Shown: positions 16,863 through 26,496, counted from the first letter of the stretch. The stretch is 64,000 nt of DNA from Microvirga zambiensis WSM3693 (GCF_016735695.1 NZ_JAERQD010000003.1:62001-126000); one strand, 5' to 3'. Program-made: numbers and translations. The notes: a model not told the origin generated them from the letters alone.

Positions 16863-18735
16863 CGGTGATCGCATCAGATTGCTTCGTTCGCTGCCAAAGC
16901 CAGACGGGAACCGAACCGGAGCGGCCGCGGATCGAGGCGTCAAGCGTTCCGTTCAACGATCCCGAGATCAGGACGGAACGCGCATCTCCGGCAGCCCTGT
17001 AGAGATCGTCGCTCAAGGCGACGTCCGCTCGATGAGCAGCCGCCACTTCCATCAGGCGGCTTGCTATATTTACAGTATCTCCGATCGCCGTGATGTGCTG
17101 GTGGCTGTCGCCGCCGAGACGCGATGCGATGATCATGCCGCAATGGGCGCCGATCTTGAATCCGATGTGTGATGCAACGGCTTCCGGCAAACTCCCAATC
17201 CACTCCTCCATGCGCGAGCTCAGGGCGACACAGGTATCGACCGCGTGGCGGGCATCGTCGGGCGAAGGATCGGGAAGACCGAAGATGATCATGGCGCCAT
17301 CTCCCATGAAGCCTGCAACGATCCCGTGATGCGCCACCGCCTGCCGATCGACGATCGCGTGAAAGCCGCGGAGGATGTCGCGAGTTTCATCGAGCGGCAG
17401 GACTTCGCTGAGACCGGTAAAGCCTGAGAGATCGATGAAGACGACGGCAGCTTTCTGGCGCACGGGCGTTGCGAGAAATCCCGGATCCTTCACAAGTCTT
17501 TCGGTGAGGCTCGGTGCTTGAAAGCTGCGCAGGGCTCGGCTTTGGGCGCTGAAGCGGTCCGCGCGACTGCGGTCGAGCCAAAGTCGTGCTGCGCCGAAAA
17601 GAATTGCTGGTGGCACCGCGGCCAGCAGAGGCAAGGTCGCACTCAGCCAGATGCCATGCGCGAACGCCACCATCGTCAATCCTATCCACAGGGCCGACAC
17701 GAGCGCGATGAGGGCAAATGCCAGGACGCTACGATGCCAGGACAGGAGCATGATGAAGAGGACGGGCAAGGTGAAGGCCACGGCGGCATCGACGAAGCGA
17801 ATACGGTAGTCCCGCACCAGAGCGTCGCCGTCCACCAGATGGGAGATTGCCGTCGCCAGAACTTCGACGCCCGGCAGAACGGGATCGAATGGCGTGGGAA
17901 AGGTATCCCCTCCGCCTGCGACTGTGGCGCCGACGACGATGATCTTGTCCCGTATCGCCTCACCCGCAACCCTGCCGTTCAGCACCTCGTTGGCGCCGAG
18001 GGTGCGAATGGTCCCGCCGGGCCCGTAGAAGCGAAGCGGCAAGGCATATCCTTCGGCTGTGCTCGATGTCGTAGATCCTAAGACGATGCCGTCGGGTTGC
18101 AGAACAGGGTCGCTATTCACGGCGACTGAGACCGCTCGCAGCGGAAATGATGGCCAGATCCGGCCTCCCGAACGCAGCAGGAGAGGGAGGTGGCGCGGCA
18201 CGCCGGATGCATCGGTCGCAATATTGACGACGCCAAGCGCCGCGGCATCCGAGAACGTCGCTCGAGGCAACAGCAGGTCCTGTGCCTCCGGGAGGACCAA
18301 GGCGCTGCTGTCTTGTGAACCGGCTGCCGGCGGGCCACGGCCGAACAGCCCTGCTGCCGCGAGAACGCTCGGGGTTTCTCGCAGGGCCGATGCGAGTGCA
18401 AGATCGCCTTCTGCCGATCCGGGCTCGATGAAGAGCACATCGACCGCGACGACCTTCGGCTTCATGCGGCCGATGGTGGAAACGAGGGCCGCCATCGTCG
18501 CGCGTGGCAGTGGATACGAGCCGACCTCTCGCACTGTTTGATCGTCGATCGCGACTATGACCACGTCGCCGGGCGCCGGGCGTGGCCCTTGAAGGACGAA
18601 CCTCAGATCTGCAAGCGGCGCTTCAAGCCGGTCGAGCACTGCTATGCCGCCGTGCAGATGAACGAATGCCAGTCCGAGGCCCCATAAGCCGGTCAGGACC
18701 AAAGCGATGAGCGTGACCGTCCGGCGTCTGCCCAT
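16849..18735 (-). CDS. CHASE2 sensor / class III nucleotide cyclase
   Basis: This 628-residue membrane receptor has an N-terminal membrane anchor (residues ~8-28), a periplasmic CHASE2 sensor (to ~305), three membrane helices (~310-380) and a cytoplasmic class III cyclase domain (~425-600). Catalytic metal aspartates are D435 (FIDLSGFT) and D479 (FMGDGAMIIFG). The transition-state Asn/Arg motif is IGDTVNIASRL. The position four residues before D479, where ATP-specific cyclases usually have Lys (KFxGD), is Gly475. It probably makes cAMP, but specificity is uncertain for that reason. It lies 7 bases downstream of a FecR-domain gene, the usual partner of CHASE2 cyclases, which should feed it an envelope signal. 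Confidence 0.88.
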   Translation of the reverse strand: MGRRRTVTLIALVLTGLWGLGLAFVHLHGGIAVLDRLEAPLADLRFVLQGPRPAPGDVVIVAIDDQTVREVGSYPLPRATMAALVSTIGRMKPKVVAVDVLFIEPGSAEGDLALASALRETPSVLAAAGLFGRGPPAAGSQDSSALVLPEAQDLLLPRATFSDAAALGVVNIATDASGVPRHLPLLLRSGGRIWPSFPLRAVSVAVNSDPVLQPDGIVLGSTTSSTAEGYALPLRFYGPGGTIRTLGANEVLNGRVAGEAIRDKIIVVGATVAGGGDTFPTPFDPVLPGVEVLATAISHLVDGDALVRDYRIRFVDAAVAFTLPVLFIMLLSWHRSVLAFALIALVSALWIGLTMVAFAHGIWLSATLPLLAAVPPAILFGAARLWLDRSRADRFSAQSRALRSFQAPSLTERLVKDPGFLATPVRQKAAVVFIDLSGFTGLSEVLPLDETRDILRGFHAIVDRQAVAHHGIVAGFMGDGAMIIFGLPDPSPDDARHAVDTCVALSSRMEEWIGSLPEAVASHIGFKIGAHCGMIIASRLGGDSHQHITAIGDTVNIASRLMEVAAAHRADVALSDDLYRAAGDARSVLISGSLNGTLDASIRGRSGSVPVWLWQRTKQSDAITEKLR

Positions 18736-18742
18736 CGGGATC

Positions 18743-19291
18743 CTACCGACCGAAGCGCGCCAGGAGCGCGGCTGCGCGCGCCGCCGGCCACCGCCTCACC
18801 ACGAGAGGAGCCGTTCCCGGTTCGACATCCACGCCTTCTCCCGGACCGAGATTCACGCTGCGCGTATTGGTTGCCCGCCTGACCGAGACGCGCCCATTGA
18901 CCACAAAGACGGCCGTCTTTCCCGGGCTGACATCGACGACCCATTGAGTGCCGCGTACGGCAGCGATGGCCTGCGGAGTCTGAACCTGGAAACCCTGTCG
19001 GAGAGCAGCCGGCGGAGCATCGATGAGAATGGCTCGGTTCTGGAGATTGACGGCATCGGGAGCGGCATCCCGATTCCGGTCCACGAGACTGAAAGTGGAC
19101 CCTGGTTCTGCTTCGATGGTGAGGCCGTCGCGACAACGCAGAACCTGCCTTTGAGGGGATCCCGCGGTCTGCAGCACGCATCCGTTTTGCTGCGCGAGAG
19201 CCTCGTCGGCGAGAACGCACGCGAAGAGAGGCAGCAGAGAGCGGACTGCCGCGGCAAAGGCTGCTCGCCGTCCGGATCGGCGCGAGACCAT
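18743..19291 (-). CDS. FecR-domain periplasmic protein, partner of CHASE2 cyclase
   Basis: About 182 residues. It starts with a basic n-region and a hydrophobic signal segment (FAAAVRSLLPLFACVLADEALA), so it is exported. The mature part contains a FecR domain: TPQAIAAVRGTQWVVDV followed by TAVFVVNGRVSVRR and VNLGPGEGVDV. Two cysteines near the mature N terminus (GCVLQ...RC) could form a disulphide. The start at 19291 is preferred, with GGAG eight bases upstream; longer frames to 19342 have no support. It is the upstream gene of a two-gene operon with the CHASE2 cyclase and probably presents or modulates its periplasmic signal. Confidence 0.82.
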   Translation of the reverse strand: MVSRRSGRRAAFAAAVRSLLPLFACVLADEALAQQNGCVLQTAGSPQRQVLRCRDGLTIEAEPGSTFSLVDRNRDAAPDAVNLQNRAILIDAPPAALRQGFQVQTPQAIAAVRGTQWVVDVSPGKTAVFVVNGRVSVRRATNTRSVNLGPGEGVDVEPGTAPLVVRRWPAARAAALLARFGR

Positions 19292-19433
19292 GATCACTCT
19301 CCAAGGTCCGCAAAAGTGAAACATCATCCAAGAGGGATGCAATGGCTGGTGTTTATACTATGCGGGAGGCTTTAGAACCAGCGATGTGCCGGATGTCACC
19401 TTCCGATCTAAACTTCGGGTGCGGATGCTTCTG

Positions 19434-20207
19434 TCAGGGCCGTCGGGCGACAAAAAACAGGCGCGGGAAGCGCAGGAGCACCTTGCCGTCACTTTGGAGT
19501 GGGTAAGCCTTCGCGATTTCGCCGCGATAGCGGCGCAGATATTCCTCCTGCTCCTCACCGGTCAGCAAATCGAGATAAGGTTTCAGCCCGGTGCTCTTGA
19601 ACCATTCGGCGATCGCGGCAGCACCGTCGAGAGGGTGGACATAGGTCGTCTGCCAGATGTCGACCGAGCATCCCGTTCGCCTCAGCCACAGATAATAGTC
19701 GTCGAACGAGCCGATAGCTTCTCGCGCTTCGACAGCCGGAGCGAGCTTGCCCGCCCATGGTCCCGCCTGTGCGATCTGCCTCATGAGACGATGGGACGAC
19801 TCGTCGAGATTGTTGGGCATTTGCACGGCAAGGCATCCGCCATCCGCAAGGAAGGAGACGAGGCGTGTGAGGAGATTTGCGTGATTGGGAAGCCATTGCA
19901 GAACCGCATTGGCGAAGATCAGATCGAACCGCTCCTTCGGCTCCCAAGTCGCGACATCGGCCTCCTCGAATGCCAGGCCCGGAAGACGCTTGCGTGCCTT
20001 GGACAGCATGTCGGGGGAGCTGTCGAGGCCGAGAATGCGTGCCGAGGGAAAGCGCTTGACGATCAGCTCCGTGCTGTTGCCCGGGCCGCAACCGAGATCG
20101 ACGCCGTTTCTCGGCTCGCCCAAAGGAACACGATTGAGCAGGTCGATCGACGGTCGGGTGCGCTCGTCCTCGAACTTCAGATACTGGCCTGCATCCCAAT
20201 CCTTCAC
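19434..20207 (-). CDS. tam: Trans-aconitate 2-methyltransferase
   Basis: A 257-residue SAM-dependent methyltransferase. It opens with [18 protein letters not shown], the N-terminal hallmark of Tam, and has motif [15 protein letters not shown] and the post-I acidic strand GLDSSPDML. Tam methylates trans-aconitate, a spontaneous by-product that inhibits the citrate cycle. The GTG at 20207 lies six bases after GAGGGA and gives the usual N terminus. The ATG at 20213 abuts that ribosome site with no spacer and is less likely. No operon partner is seen; the 218 bases upstream to the divergent peptidase gene should hold its promoter. Confidence 0.88.
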   Translation of the reverse strand: MKDWDAGQYLKFEDERTRPSIDLLNRVPLGEPRNGVDLGCGPGNSTELIVKRFPSARILGLDSSPDMLSKARKRLPGLAFEEADVATWEPKERFDLIFANAVLQWLPNHANLLTRLVSFLADGGCLAVQMPNNLDESSHRLMRQIAQAGPWAGKLAPAVEAREAIGSFDDYYLWLRRTGCSVDIWQTTYVHPLDGAAAIAEWFKSTGLKPYLDLLTGEEQEEYLRRYRGEIAKAYPLQSDGKVLLRFPRLFFVARRP

Positions 20208-20431
20208 CGGCATTCCCTCACTTCGGCAAGATCGCGATCAAGTTTTCGCGTGCATCGCGGCGCATCTGACCATCGCCACCGGGATTTGGCAAATTGACCC
20301 GATGGATCCCGCGGCTTGGGAGCCAGGCGATTCGGGGCTTTTGCGCATGGCATTGAGGCGCTACAACACCAGCCCCATCCTGAGAAACTGTTCCGCTATC
20401 GTCGTTCGGAGCAAGCAGCAAGGACCTTTCC

Positions 20432-21820
20432 GTGACCGACCATCTCTCCGCCGTACTCGACCGCATCGATGCCGATCTCGACAGGAGCCTTGAGCGTCTC
20501 TTCGAATTCATCCGGATTCCAAGCATCTCGACTGATCCCGCGTACAAGGATGAATGCCGTCGGGCGGCGGAATGGCTTGCCACGGAACTGCGTGAGCTCG
20601 GGTTCGACGCCTCAGCCAGGCTGACGGGCGGCCATCCGATGGTCGTCGGCCATCATGGGCAGGGGGCAGAAGGACCGCATGCGCTGTTCTACGGCCATTA
20701 TGACGTGCAGCCGGTCGATCCCATAGAGCTGTGGAATACACCGCCCTTCGAGCCGACGCTGGTGGCGGCTCCCAATGGCGACACCTGGATCGTCGCAAGA
20801 GGTGCCTCCGACGACAAGGGCGCTCTGATGACCTTCATCGAGGCCTGCCGCGCCTGGAAGGCGGTGTCGGGCGATCTTCCCATCCGCGTCTCGATCCTGC
20901 TGGAGGGCGAGGAGGAATCCGGAAGCCCGAGCCTCCAGCCGTTTCTGGAAGCGAACCAGAAGGAATTGTCGGCGGATGTCGCGCTCGTTTGCGACACGGA
21001 CATGTGGGACAATGACACTCCGGCTGTGACCACCATGCTGCGTGGGCTGGTGGGCGAGGAGATCGAAATCACCTGCGCCGACAGGGATCTCCATTCGGGC
21101 ATGTTCGGGTCCGCCGCCCGCAATCCGATTCACCTGCTCACCGACATCCTCGCCTCGCTGCGCGATGCCGACGGACGCATCACCTTGCCCGGCTTCTATG
21201 ATGGCGTGCAGGAACTGCCGGCAGAGGTGAAGGATCAATGGAACCGTCTGCCATTCGACGAGGCAGGCTTCCTCGGTGGGGTAGGCTTGAGGATACCGGC
21301 GGGTGAAAAGGGGCGCAGCGTGCTGGAGCAGGTCTGGGCGCGTCCGACCTGCGAAGTCAACGGGATCGTCGGCGGCTATACGGGCGAGGGCTTCAAGACG
21401 GTCATTCCGTCGAAGGCCTCCGCCAAAGTGTCGTTCCGCCTGGTCTCCGGGCAGGATCCGATGAAAGTCCGGGAGGCGTTCCGCGCCCATGTCAAAGCGC
21501 GGATCCCTGCCGACTGCACCGTGACCTTCAAGGAACATGGTGGCAGCCCGGCGCTCAGCCTGCCGCTCGACGGGCCGTGGCTCAAGCCTACTCTGCAGGC
21601 ACTGACCGATGAATGGGGCAGGGAGGCGGCCCTCGCCGGCACCGGCGGCTCGATCCCGATCGTCGGCGATTTCAAGCGCCTGCTCAACATGGATGCGTTG
21701 ATGGTGGGCTTTGCCCGCTTCGACAACCGGGTGCATTCGCCGAACGAGAAATACGACCTTTCGAGCTTCCATCACGGCATCCGGTCCTGGGCCCGGATCC
21801 TGGCAGCATTTGCCCGCTAG
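20432..21820 (+). CDS. M20 family dipeptidase / metallopeptidase
   Basis: This 462-residue zinc hydrolase of the M20/CNDP-like family has its metal and catalytic residues in order: FYGHYDVQP (His), GASDDKGALM (bridging Asp), LEGEEESGSPSL (catalytic base Glu and ligand Glu), CDTDMW (Asp) and a C-terminal HSPNEKYDLSSFHHG (His). A dimerisation lid domain occupies roughly residues 195-370. No signal peptide is seen, so it is a cytoplasmic peptidase. It starts at GTG, preceded by AAGGA. The exact dipeptide or N-acyl substrate cannot be read from sequence. Confidence 0.9.
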   Translation: MTDHLSAVLDRIDADLDRSLERLFEFIRIPSISTDPAYKDECRRAAEWLATELRELGFDASARLTGGHPMVVGHHGQGAEGPHALFYGHYDVQPVDPIELWNTPPFEPTLVAAPNGDTWIVARGASDDKGALMTFIEACRAWKAVSGDLPIRVSILLEGEEESGSPSLQPFLEANQKELSADVALVCDTDMWDNDTPAVTTMLRGLVGEEIEITCADRDLHSGMFGSAARNPIHLLTDILASLRDADGRITLPGFYDGVQELPAEVKDQWNRLPFDEAGFLGGVGLRIPAGEKGRSVLEQVWARPTCEVNGIVGGYTGEGFKTVIPSKASAKVSFRLVSGQDPMKVREAFRAHVKARIPADCTVTFKEHGGSPALSLPLDGPWLKPTLQALTDEWGREAALAGTGGSIPIVGDFKRLLNMDALMVGFARFDNRVHSPNEKYDLSSFHHGIRSWARILAAFAR

Positions 21821-22009
21821 GAAAGCCTTCCGGCGGTTCACAAATTCTGTCCTCAAACGCCGCCATGGATTCAACTGGCATGGATCCATGGCGACATCCA
21901 AATCGTTCCGCCCTATATTGAGGGTATCGGTTACGGTTACGCGTGACCTCGCACGATGCACGCCCGGCCGTGATCTCAACTGCCAAGGTTAAGCCCTGGA
22001 GGAGCGAGT

Positions 22010-22834
22010 ATGGCCAATTTTCATATTGTCGCCGGCGCTAGCGAGGTTCCGGCCCATCCAGTCGTCAGACGGATATCGACCGCCGATCTGAAGGAAGCTC
22101 TGACGAAAGGCTTCGACGATTTCTGGGCCATGCCCTCGCATCTGGTGTTCCTCGGGCTGATCTATCCCATCCTCGGCGCGTGCCTGGCTGCGCTCACCTT
22201 CAGCAACAATGCACTCCCGCTCCTCTTCCCCTTGGCCTCGGGCTTCGCGCTTGTCGGACCCTTTGCCGGTATCGGCCTCTATGAAATCAGCCGGCGGCGG
22301 GAACTCGGCCTTCCGGTCTCCTGGCAGGATGCGTTCGATGTCCTGAAATCGCCGTCGATCCCCTCGATCATCGGGTTGGGCGTCGTGCTGCTGGTGATCT
22401 TCCTGGTCTGGCTGACGACGGCCCGTCTGCTGTATCAATCTCTCTTCGGTTACGCTGCACCGGAATCCTATCCGCAATTCATCCATCAGGTCCTCACGAC
22501 CTCGGAGGGAATGAAGCTGATCGTCCTAGGCAATGCTCTCGGCTTCGTCTTCGCAGTGGCTGTTCTGAGCATCAGCGTGATTTCATTCCCGCTCCTGCTC
22601 GACCGCGACGTTGGAGTGGCCGTGGCCGTCTACACTTCGATCAAGGCCGTCGTGATGAATCCGGTCACCATGGCGATCTGGGGATTGATCGTGGCCGCTG
22701 CGCTTTTCATCGGCTCGATCCCGCTCTTTGTCGGCCTCGCTATCGTGATGCCTGTGCTGGGTCATGCCACGTGGCATCTGTACCGCCGGGTCGTGGAGCC
22801 GCCGCATCCGGACGACGCTCATCCTGCGAGGTGA
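22010..22834 (+). CDS. DUF2189 membrane protein
   Basis: A 274-residue integral membrane protein with about six hydrophobic segments. It matches the DUF2189 family: an N-terminal HPVVRRISTADLKEALTKGFDDFWAMPSHLVFLGLIYP, then SRRRELGLPVSWQDAFDVL, and a C-terminal PVLGHATWHLYRRVV. The family is widespread in alphaproteobacteria and has no established function; some members lie near respiratory oxidase genes, as here. GGAGGAG precedes the ATG. A strong terminator follows, so it is transcribed alone and converges with the oxidase operon. Confidence 0.82.
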   Translation: MANFHIVAGASEVPAHPVVRRISTADLKEALTKGFDDFWAMPSHLVFLGLIYPILGACLAALTFSNNALPLLFPLASGFALVGPFAGIGLYEISRRRELGLPVSWQDAFDVLKSPSIPSIIGLGVVLLVIFLVWLTTARLLYQSLFGYAAPESYPQFIHQVLTTSEGMKLIVLGNALGFVFAVAVLSISVISFPLLLDRDVGVAVAVYTSIKAVVMNPVTMAIWGLIVAAALFIGSIPLFVGLAIVMPVLGHATWHLYRRVVEPPHPDDAHPAR

Positions 22835-22858
22835 TTGACGCTTCCAGCGAATTGAACG

Positions 22859-22886
22859 GGCGGCCTGGATCCCAGGCCGCCTTTTT
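22859..22886 (+). terminator. Intrinsic terminator after the DUF2189 gene
   Basis: A perfect 10-bp stem GGCGGCCTGG / CCAGGCCGCC (22859-22868 and 22872-22881, loop ATC) is followed directly by five T residues. It sits just beyond the plus-strand gene. The T-run ends beside the stop codon of the convergent oxidase subunit IV gene. Confidence 0.85.
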
Positions 22887-23221
22887 CATGAACCGGTTCC
22901 GAAGAAGGATATTCTGGAGAAAAGCGTGTAATCCGCCTCGAGAACCATGATCGCCACGAAAACCAGGACTGCACTGATCGGGACCAGGATCGCATAGACC
23001 AGGGACAGTCTCTCCCACGCCATATGCATGAACACGGCGACGATGAGGCCGGCCTTCAGCATCATGAACAGGAGAATGAGGGAATAACGGAGAAGCCCCT
23101 GGAGCTGGAAATAATCGACGAAATACGAGCAGGCGCTCAGGATGAAGAGCCACGCCCAGACCACCAGATAGAGCTTGATGGGATGCTGCTGTCCCTGCGC
23201 ATGTGCGGTTGCCTGTGCCAT
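22886..23221 (-). CDS. Cytochrome c oxidase subunit IV-type small membrane protein
   Basis: This 111-residue protein has three hydrophobic helices and the pattern HPIKLYLVVWAWLFILSACSYFVDYF, LLFMMLKAGLIVAVFMHMAWE and VLVFVAIMVLEADYT, characteristic of the prokaryotic COX4/CyoD-like subunit. The MxxKAGLIVxxFMHM stretch is the best marker. It is a structural or assembly subunit of the heme-copper oxidase with no redox centre of its own. The ATG at 23221 avoids overlap with the upstream subunit III gene; a GTG at 23236 is the alternative. It is the last gene of the oxidase operon. Confidence 0.85.
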   Translation of the reverse strand: MAQATAHAQGQQHPIKLYLVVWAWLFILSACSYFVDYFQLQGLLRYSLILLFMMLKAGLIVAVFMHMAWERLSLVYAILVPISAVLVFVAIMVLEADYTLFSRISFFGTGS

Positions 23222-23229
23222 GGCCGTTC

Positions 23230-23949
23230 TCACCAAAGATAGAAAAACGCGAAGATGAAGACCCAGACGAGATCGACGAAGTGCCAGTAGAGGCCCATGA
23301 TCTCGACCGATTCGTAATTGCCCTTCCGGCTCGTGAAGAAACCGCGTGCTTGGCTGTCATAGTCGCCGCGCCAGACCTTGCGCGCGATGATGAGGAGGAA
23401 GATCACGCCGATACTCACATGGGTGCCGTGAAAGCCCGTGATCATGAAGAAAGACGAACCGAACTGCGCCGCGCCCCAGGGATTGCCCCAGGGGCGGACG
23501 CCTTCGTGGATCAGCTTCGTCCATTCGAAAGCCTGCATGCCGACGAAAGTCGCGCCGAGCAGCGCCGTCAGCAGCATCAGGATCGCGGTTTTCCTGCGGT
23601 CGCGGCGATAGCCGAAGTTGACGGCCATGGCCATGGTTCCGCTGCTGCTGATCAGCACGAAAGTCATGATCGCGATCAGGATCAGGGGGAGGGACTTGCC
23701 GGCGATGGTCAGAGCGAAGACTTCGCTCGGGTTGGGCCACGGCACGGTCGTCGACATGCGCGCGGTCATGTAGGAGATCAAGAAGCAGCTGAAGACGAAG
23801 GTATCGCTGAGGAGAAAGATCCACATCATGGCCTTCCCCCAGGACACGTTTCTGAAGGCCTTCCGATCGGAGGAGAAATCCGCGGCGACGCTTTTCAGGC
23901 CTGACGATTCCGCAGAGGTTGCGACACCTGTCAGAGCGTGGTCCACCAT
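23230..23949 (-). CDS. Cytochrome c oxidase subunit III (second copy)
   Basis: A 239-residue membrane protein of the subunit III family with about five to seven helices. Diagnostic stretches are MMWIFLLSDTFVFSCFLISYM, GMQAFEWTKLI, FMITGFHGTHVSIGVIFL (the conserved HGxHV) and the C-terminal YWHFVDLVWVFIFAFFYLW. A GAGAGGAGTTCG ribosome site fixes the start. A second, different subunit III-type gene lies immediately upstream; the two-subunit-III layout resembles coxO/coxP of the Bradyrhizobium coxMNOP oxidase. Subunit III supports proton uptake and long-term stability of the enzyme. Confidence 0.9.
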   Translation of the reverse strand: MVDHALTGVATSAESSGLKSVAADFSSDRKAFRNVSWGKAMMWIFLLSDTFVFSCFLISYMTARMSTTVPWPNPSEVFALTIAGKSLPLILIAIMTFVLISSSGTMAMAVNFGYRRDRRKTAILMLLTALLGATFVGMQAFEWTKLIHEGVRPWGNPWGAAQFGSSFFMITGFHGTHVSIGVIFLLIIARKVWRGDYDSQARGFFTSRKGNYESVEIMGLYWHFVDLVWVFIFAFFYLW

Positions 23950-23962
23950 GTGCGAACTCCTC

Positions 23963-24667
23963 TCACGTCAGTATCTGCCGGCAGATGTCGATGAACTCGC
24001 CGGCCCAGCCTGTCAGGATGCTCAGAACGATGAGCCAGACGAACAGCAGGAAATGCCAATAGGTCGCGCAGAGATCGACCGGGAGCCGAAGCGATCCGGT
24101 GTCAGATGTGCGCCACGCCTTCTGGATCGTTCCGCCGAGCCACACCAGTCCGCCCAAAAGATGCAGACCATGCAGGCCGGTCAGCACATAGAAGAAGTCA
24201 CTCGCGGGATTGGCAGCCAGTCGGTATCCCTCGCCCGTCAATTGCTGCCACGCAACGAGCTGGCCTGACAGGAAGGCCAAAGCCGCAACTCCCGCTGCGA
24301 CGAGGCCCCACCGGAGGTCCGTCATCTCGCCGCGACGGGCGGCGTTCCTTGCTCCATGAAGTGCAACGCTGCTCAGGGCCAGCATTCCCGTATTCAGCCA
24401 CAGAATGGTCGGCACAGGCACGGCGCGCCAGTCGGGCAGCTGCATGCGCATCGAATAGGCGCTGATGAAGAGTGCGAAGAAGGAGCCGATAACAGCGAGA
24501 AGGATCCATAGGGCGACCTTGGAGGCTGGCGTCGGCGTGTCGTCGGCAGGGGGCAGGGCCGCGGTCGCGCCCTGCTCCAGCCAGGGCTTGGAGGCGAGGC
24601 CTTGGCGCGAGAGCCACCAGGCTCCGATGAGAGCCAGAAGGCTTAAGAATAGCAGGATGCTAGCCAT
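23963..24667 (-). CDS. Cytochrome c oxidase subunit III (first copy)
   Basis: A 234-residue subunit III-family protein. It starts with a membrane helix (SILLFLSLLALIGAWWLSRQGL), has a Pro-rich linker near residue 50, and carries the family motif FYVLTGLHGLHLLGGLVWLGG plus a final TYWHFLLFVWLIVLSILTGWAGEFIDICRQIL. It is shorter in the central helices than its neighbour and clearly divergent from it. The start ATG at 24667 overlaps the end of the subunit I gene by 8 bases, indicating tight coupling. Upstream in-frame starts to 24796 would lie inside subunit I and are rejected. Confidence 0.87.
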   Translation of the reverse strand: MASILLFLSLLALIGAWWLSRQGLASKPWLEQGATAALPPADDTPTPASKVALWILLAVIGSFFALFISAYSMRMQLPDWRAVPVPTILWLNTGMLALSSVALHGARNAARRGEMTDLRWGLVAAGVAALAFLSGQLVAWQQLTGEGYRLAANPASDFFYVLTGLHGLHLLGGLVWLGGTIQKAWRTSDTGSLRLPVDLCATYWHFLLFVWLIVLSILTGWAGEFIDICRQILT

Positions 24668-26441
24668 GGGCCGGCCCCGCCGCGGTTCGTGCGGTGCCGG
24701 GCTGGTTCTGCGGCAGGAAGTCCTGATCCGCTCCCGGAACGCTGTAATCGTAGGCCCAGCGATAGACGACCGGCACCTCCTTGCCCCAGTTGCCATGCGG
24801 TGGCGGTGTCTCCGGCGTCTGCCATTCGAGCGTCGTCGCCCGCCAGGGGTTGCCGCCGGAAGGTCTGCCGTGGCGCAGGCTCCAGAACAGGTTGAAGACG
24901 AAGATCATCTGGATCGCGCCGACGAAGAGCGCGACGATTGTGATGAATGCGTTGAGCGTGTGGGCCGATTGCGGAACGAAGGACATGTCCGCGATGTCGT
25001 GATAGCGGCGCGGGATCCCCATCAGGCCGAGATAATGCATGGGGAAGAAGATCAGATAGGCGCCGAGGAAGGTGACCCAGAAATGGATCTTGCCGAGCGT
25101 ATCGTTCAGCATGCGCCCCGTAACCTTCGGGTACCAATGATAGATCGCGCCGAAGATCACGAGGATCGGTGCGACGCCCATCACCATGTGGAAATGAGCG
25201 ACCACGAACATCGTGTCCGAGAGTGGAACGTCCACGACCACGTTCCCGAGAAACAGGCCGGTCAGGCCTCCGTTCACGAAGGTGACGATGAAGGCGAGGG
25301 CGAAGAGCATCGGAACGTTGAGGTGAATGTTCCCACGCCAGAGGGTCAGGATCCAGTTATAGACCTTGATCGCTGTCGGAATGGCGATGATCAGCGTGGT
25401 CGTGGCAAAGAAGAACCCGAAATAGGGGTTCATGCCGCTCACATACATGTGATGCGCCCAGACGACAAAGCTCAGGGCGCCGATGGCAAGGAGCGCCCAG
25501 ACCATCATGCGGTAGCCGAAGATGTTGCGCCTCGCATGGGTGCTGATCAGATCGGACACGATGCCGAAGGCGGGCAGGGCCACGATGTAGACTTCCGGGT
25601 GGCCGAAGAACCAGAAGAGATGCTGGAACAGGAGCGGGCTGCCGCCGCTGCGATCGAGAGGCTGGCCCATCTCGACGATGGCCGGCATGAAGAAGCTGGT
25701 TCCAAAAATCCTGTCGAACAGCATCATGACCGCGCCGACGAAGAGCGCCGGAAAGGCAAGGAGCGCCATGAAGCTTGCCGTGAAGATTCCCCACACAGTG
25801 AGAGGCATCCGCATCAGGGTCATGCCCCGTGCCCGCGCCTGAAGCACCGTCACGACATAGTTCAAACCGCCCATGGTGAAGCCGATGATGAAGATCATCA
25901 GGGAGGCGAGCATCAGGATGATGCCCCATTCCTGGCCTCCGGGCGTTCCGGACAGGATCGCCTGCGGCGGATACAGCGTCCAGCCGGCGCCCGTCGGGCC
26001 GCCCGGCGCGAAGAAGCTTGCAACGAGCACCAGAACGGCGAGCAGATAGACCCAGAAGCTCAGCATGTTGACATAGGGAAAGACCATGTCGCGGGCGCCG
26101 ACCATCAGGGGGATGAGGTAGTTGCCGAAACCGCCGAGGAAGAGGGCGGTGAGCACGTAGACCACCATCATCATGCCGTGCATGGTGATGAACTGGTAAT
26201 AGGCGTTGGCATCGATGAAGGCGAATACGCCGGGAAATCCGAGCTGCAGCCGCATCAGCCAAGACAGCACGAGGGCGATCAGTCCCACGGAGAGGGCGAC
26301 CAGGGCATATTGGATCGCGATGACCTTCGCATCCTGAGCAAAGACGTATTTCGTCACCCAGCTGTGAGGGTGGTAGAGCTCGACATCGTCTATGTCGGTC
26401 GGTGCAACGACGCCGCCCGGACCAAGTGGGACATCAACCAT
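24660..26441 (-). CDS. ctaD: Cytochrome c oxidase subunit I
   Basis: This 593-residue catalytic subunit has 12 or more helices. Heme and copper ligands are visible: TMHGMMMV (low-spin heme His), WFFGHPEVYIVALPAFGI (CuB His cross-linked to Tyr, with the Glu of A1-type oxidases), WAHHMYVSG (two CuB histidines) and FVVAHFHMVMGVA (heme a3 and low-spin heme His). The GHPEV motif marks an A1-type, mitochondrial-like proton-pumping oxidase. The Pro-rich C-terminal tail is hydrophilic. GAGGAGAG precedes the ATG. The order II-I-III-III resembles coxMNOP of Bradyrhizobium, an alternative aerobic oxidase; equivalence is inference. Confidence 0.95.
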   Translation of the reverse strand: MVDVPLGPGGVVAPTDIDDVELYHPHSWVTKYVFAQDAKVIAIQYALVALSVGLIALVLSWLMRLQLGFPGVFAFIDANAYYQFITMHGMMMVVYVLTALFLGGFGNYLIPLMVGARDMVFPYVNMLSFWVYLLAVLVLVASFFAPGGPTGAGWTLYPPQAILSGTPGGQEWGIILMLASLMIFIIGFTMGGLNYVVTVLQARARGMTLMRMPLTVWGIFTASFMALLAFPALFVGAVMMLFDRIFGTSFFMPAIVEMGQPLDRSGGSPLLFQHLFWFFGHPEVYIVALPAFGIVSDLISTHARRNIFGYRMMVWALLAIGALSFVVWAHHMYVSGMNPYFGFFFATTTLIIAIPTAIKVYNWILTLWRGNIHLNVPMLFALAFIVTFVNGGLTGLFLGNVVVDVPLSDTMFVVAHFHMVMGVAPILVIFGAIYHWYPKVTGRMLNDTLGKIHFWVTFLGAYLIFFPMHYLGLMGIPRRYHDIADMSFVPQSAHTLNAFITIVALFVGAIQMIFVFNLFWSLRHGRPSGGNPWRATTLEWQTPETPPPHGNWGKEVPVVYRWAYDYSVPGADQDFLPQNQPGTARTAAGPAHG

Positions 26442-26496
26442 CAGGATGCTCTCCTCGGTTGTTTCCGTTTCGTCTCCCGTCGATCAGGCGCGGACG

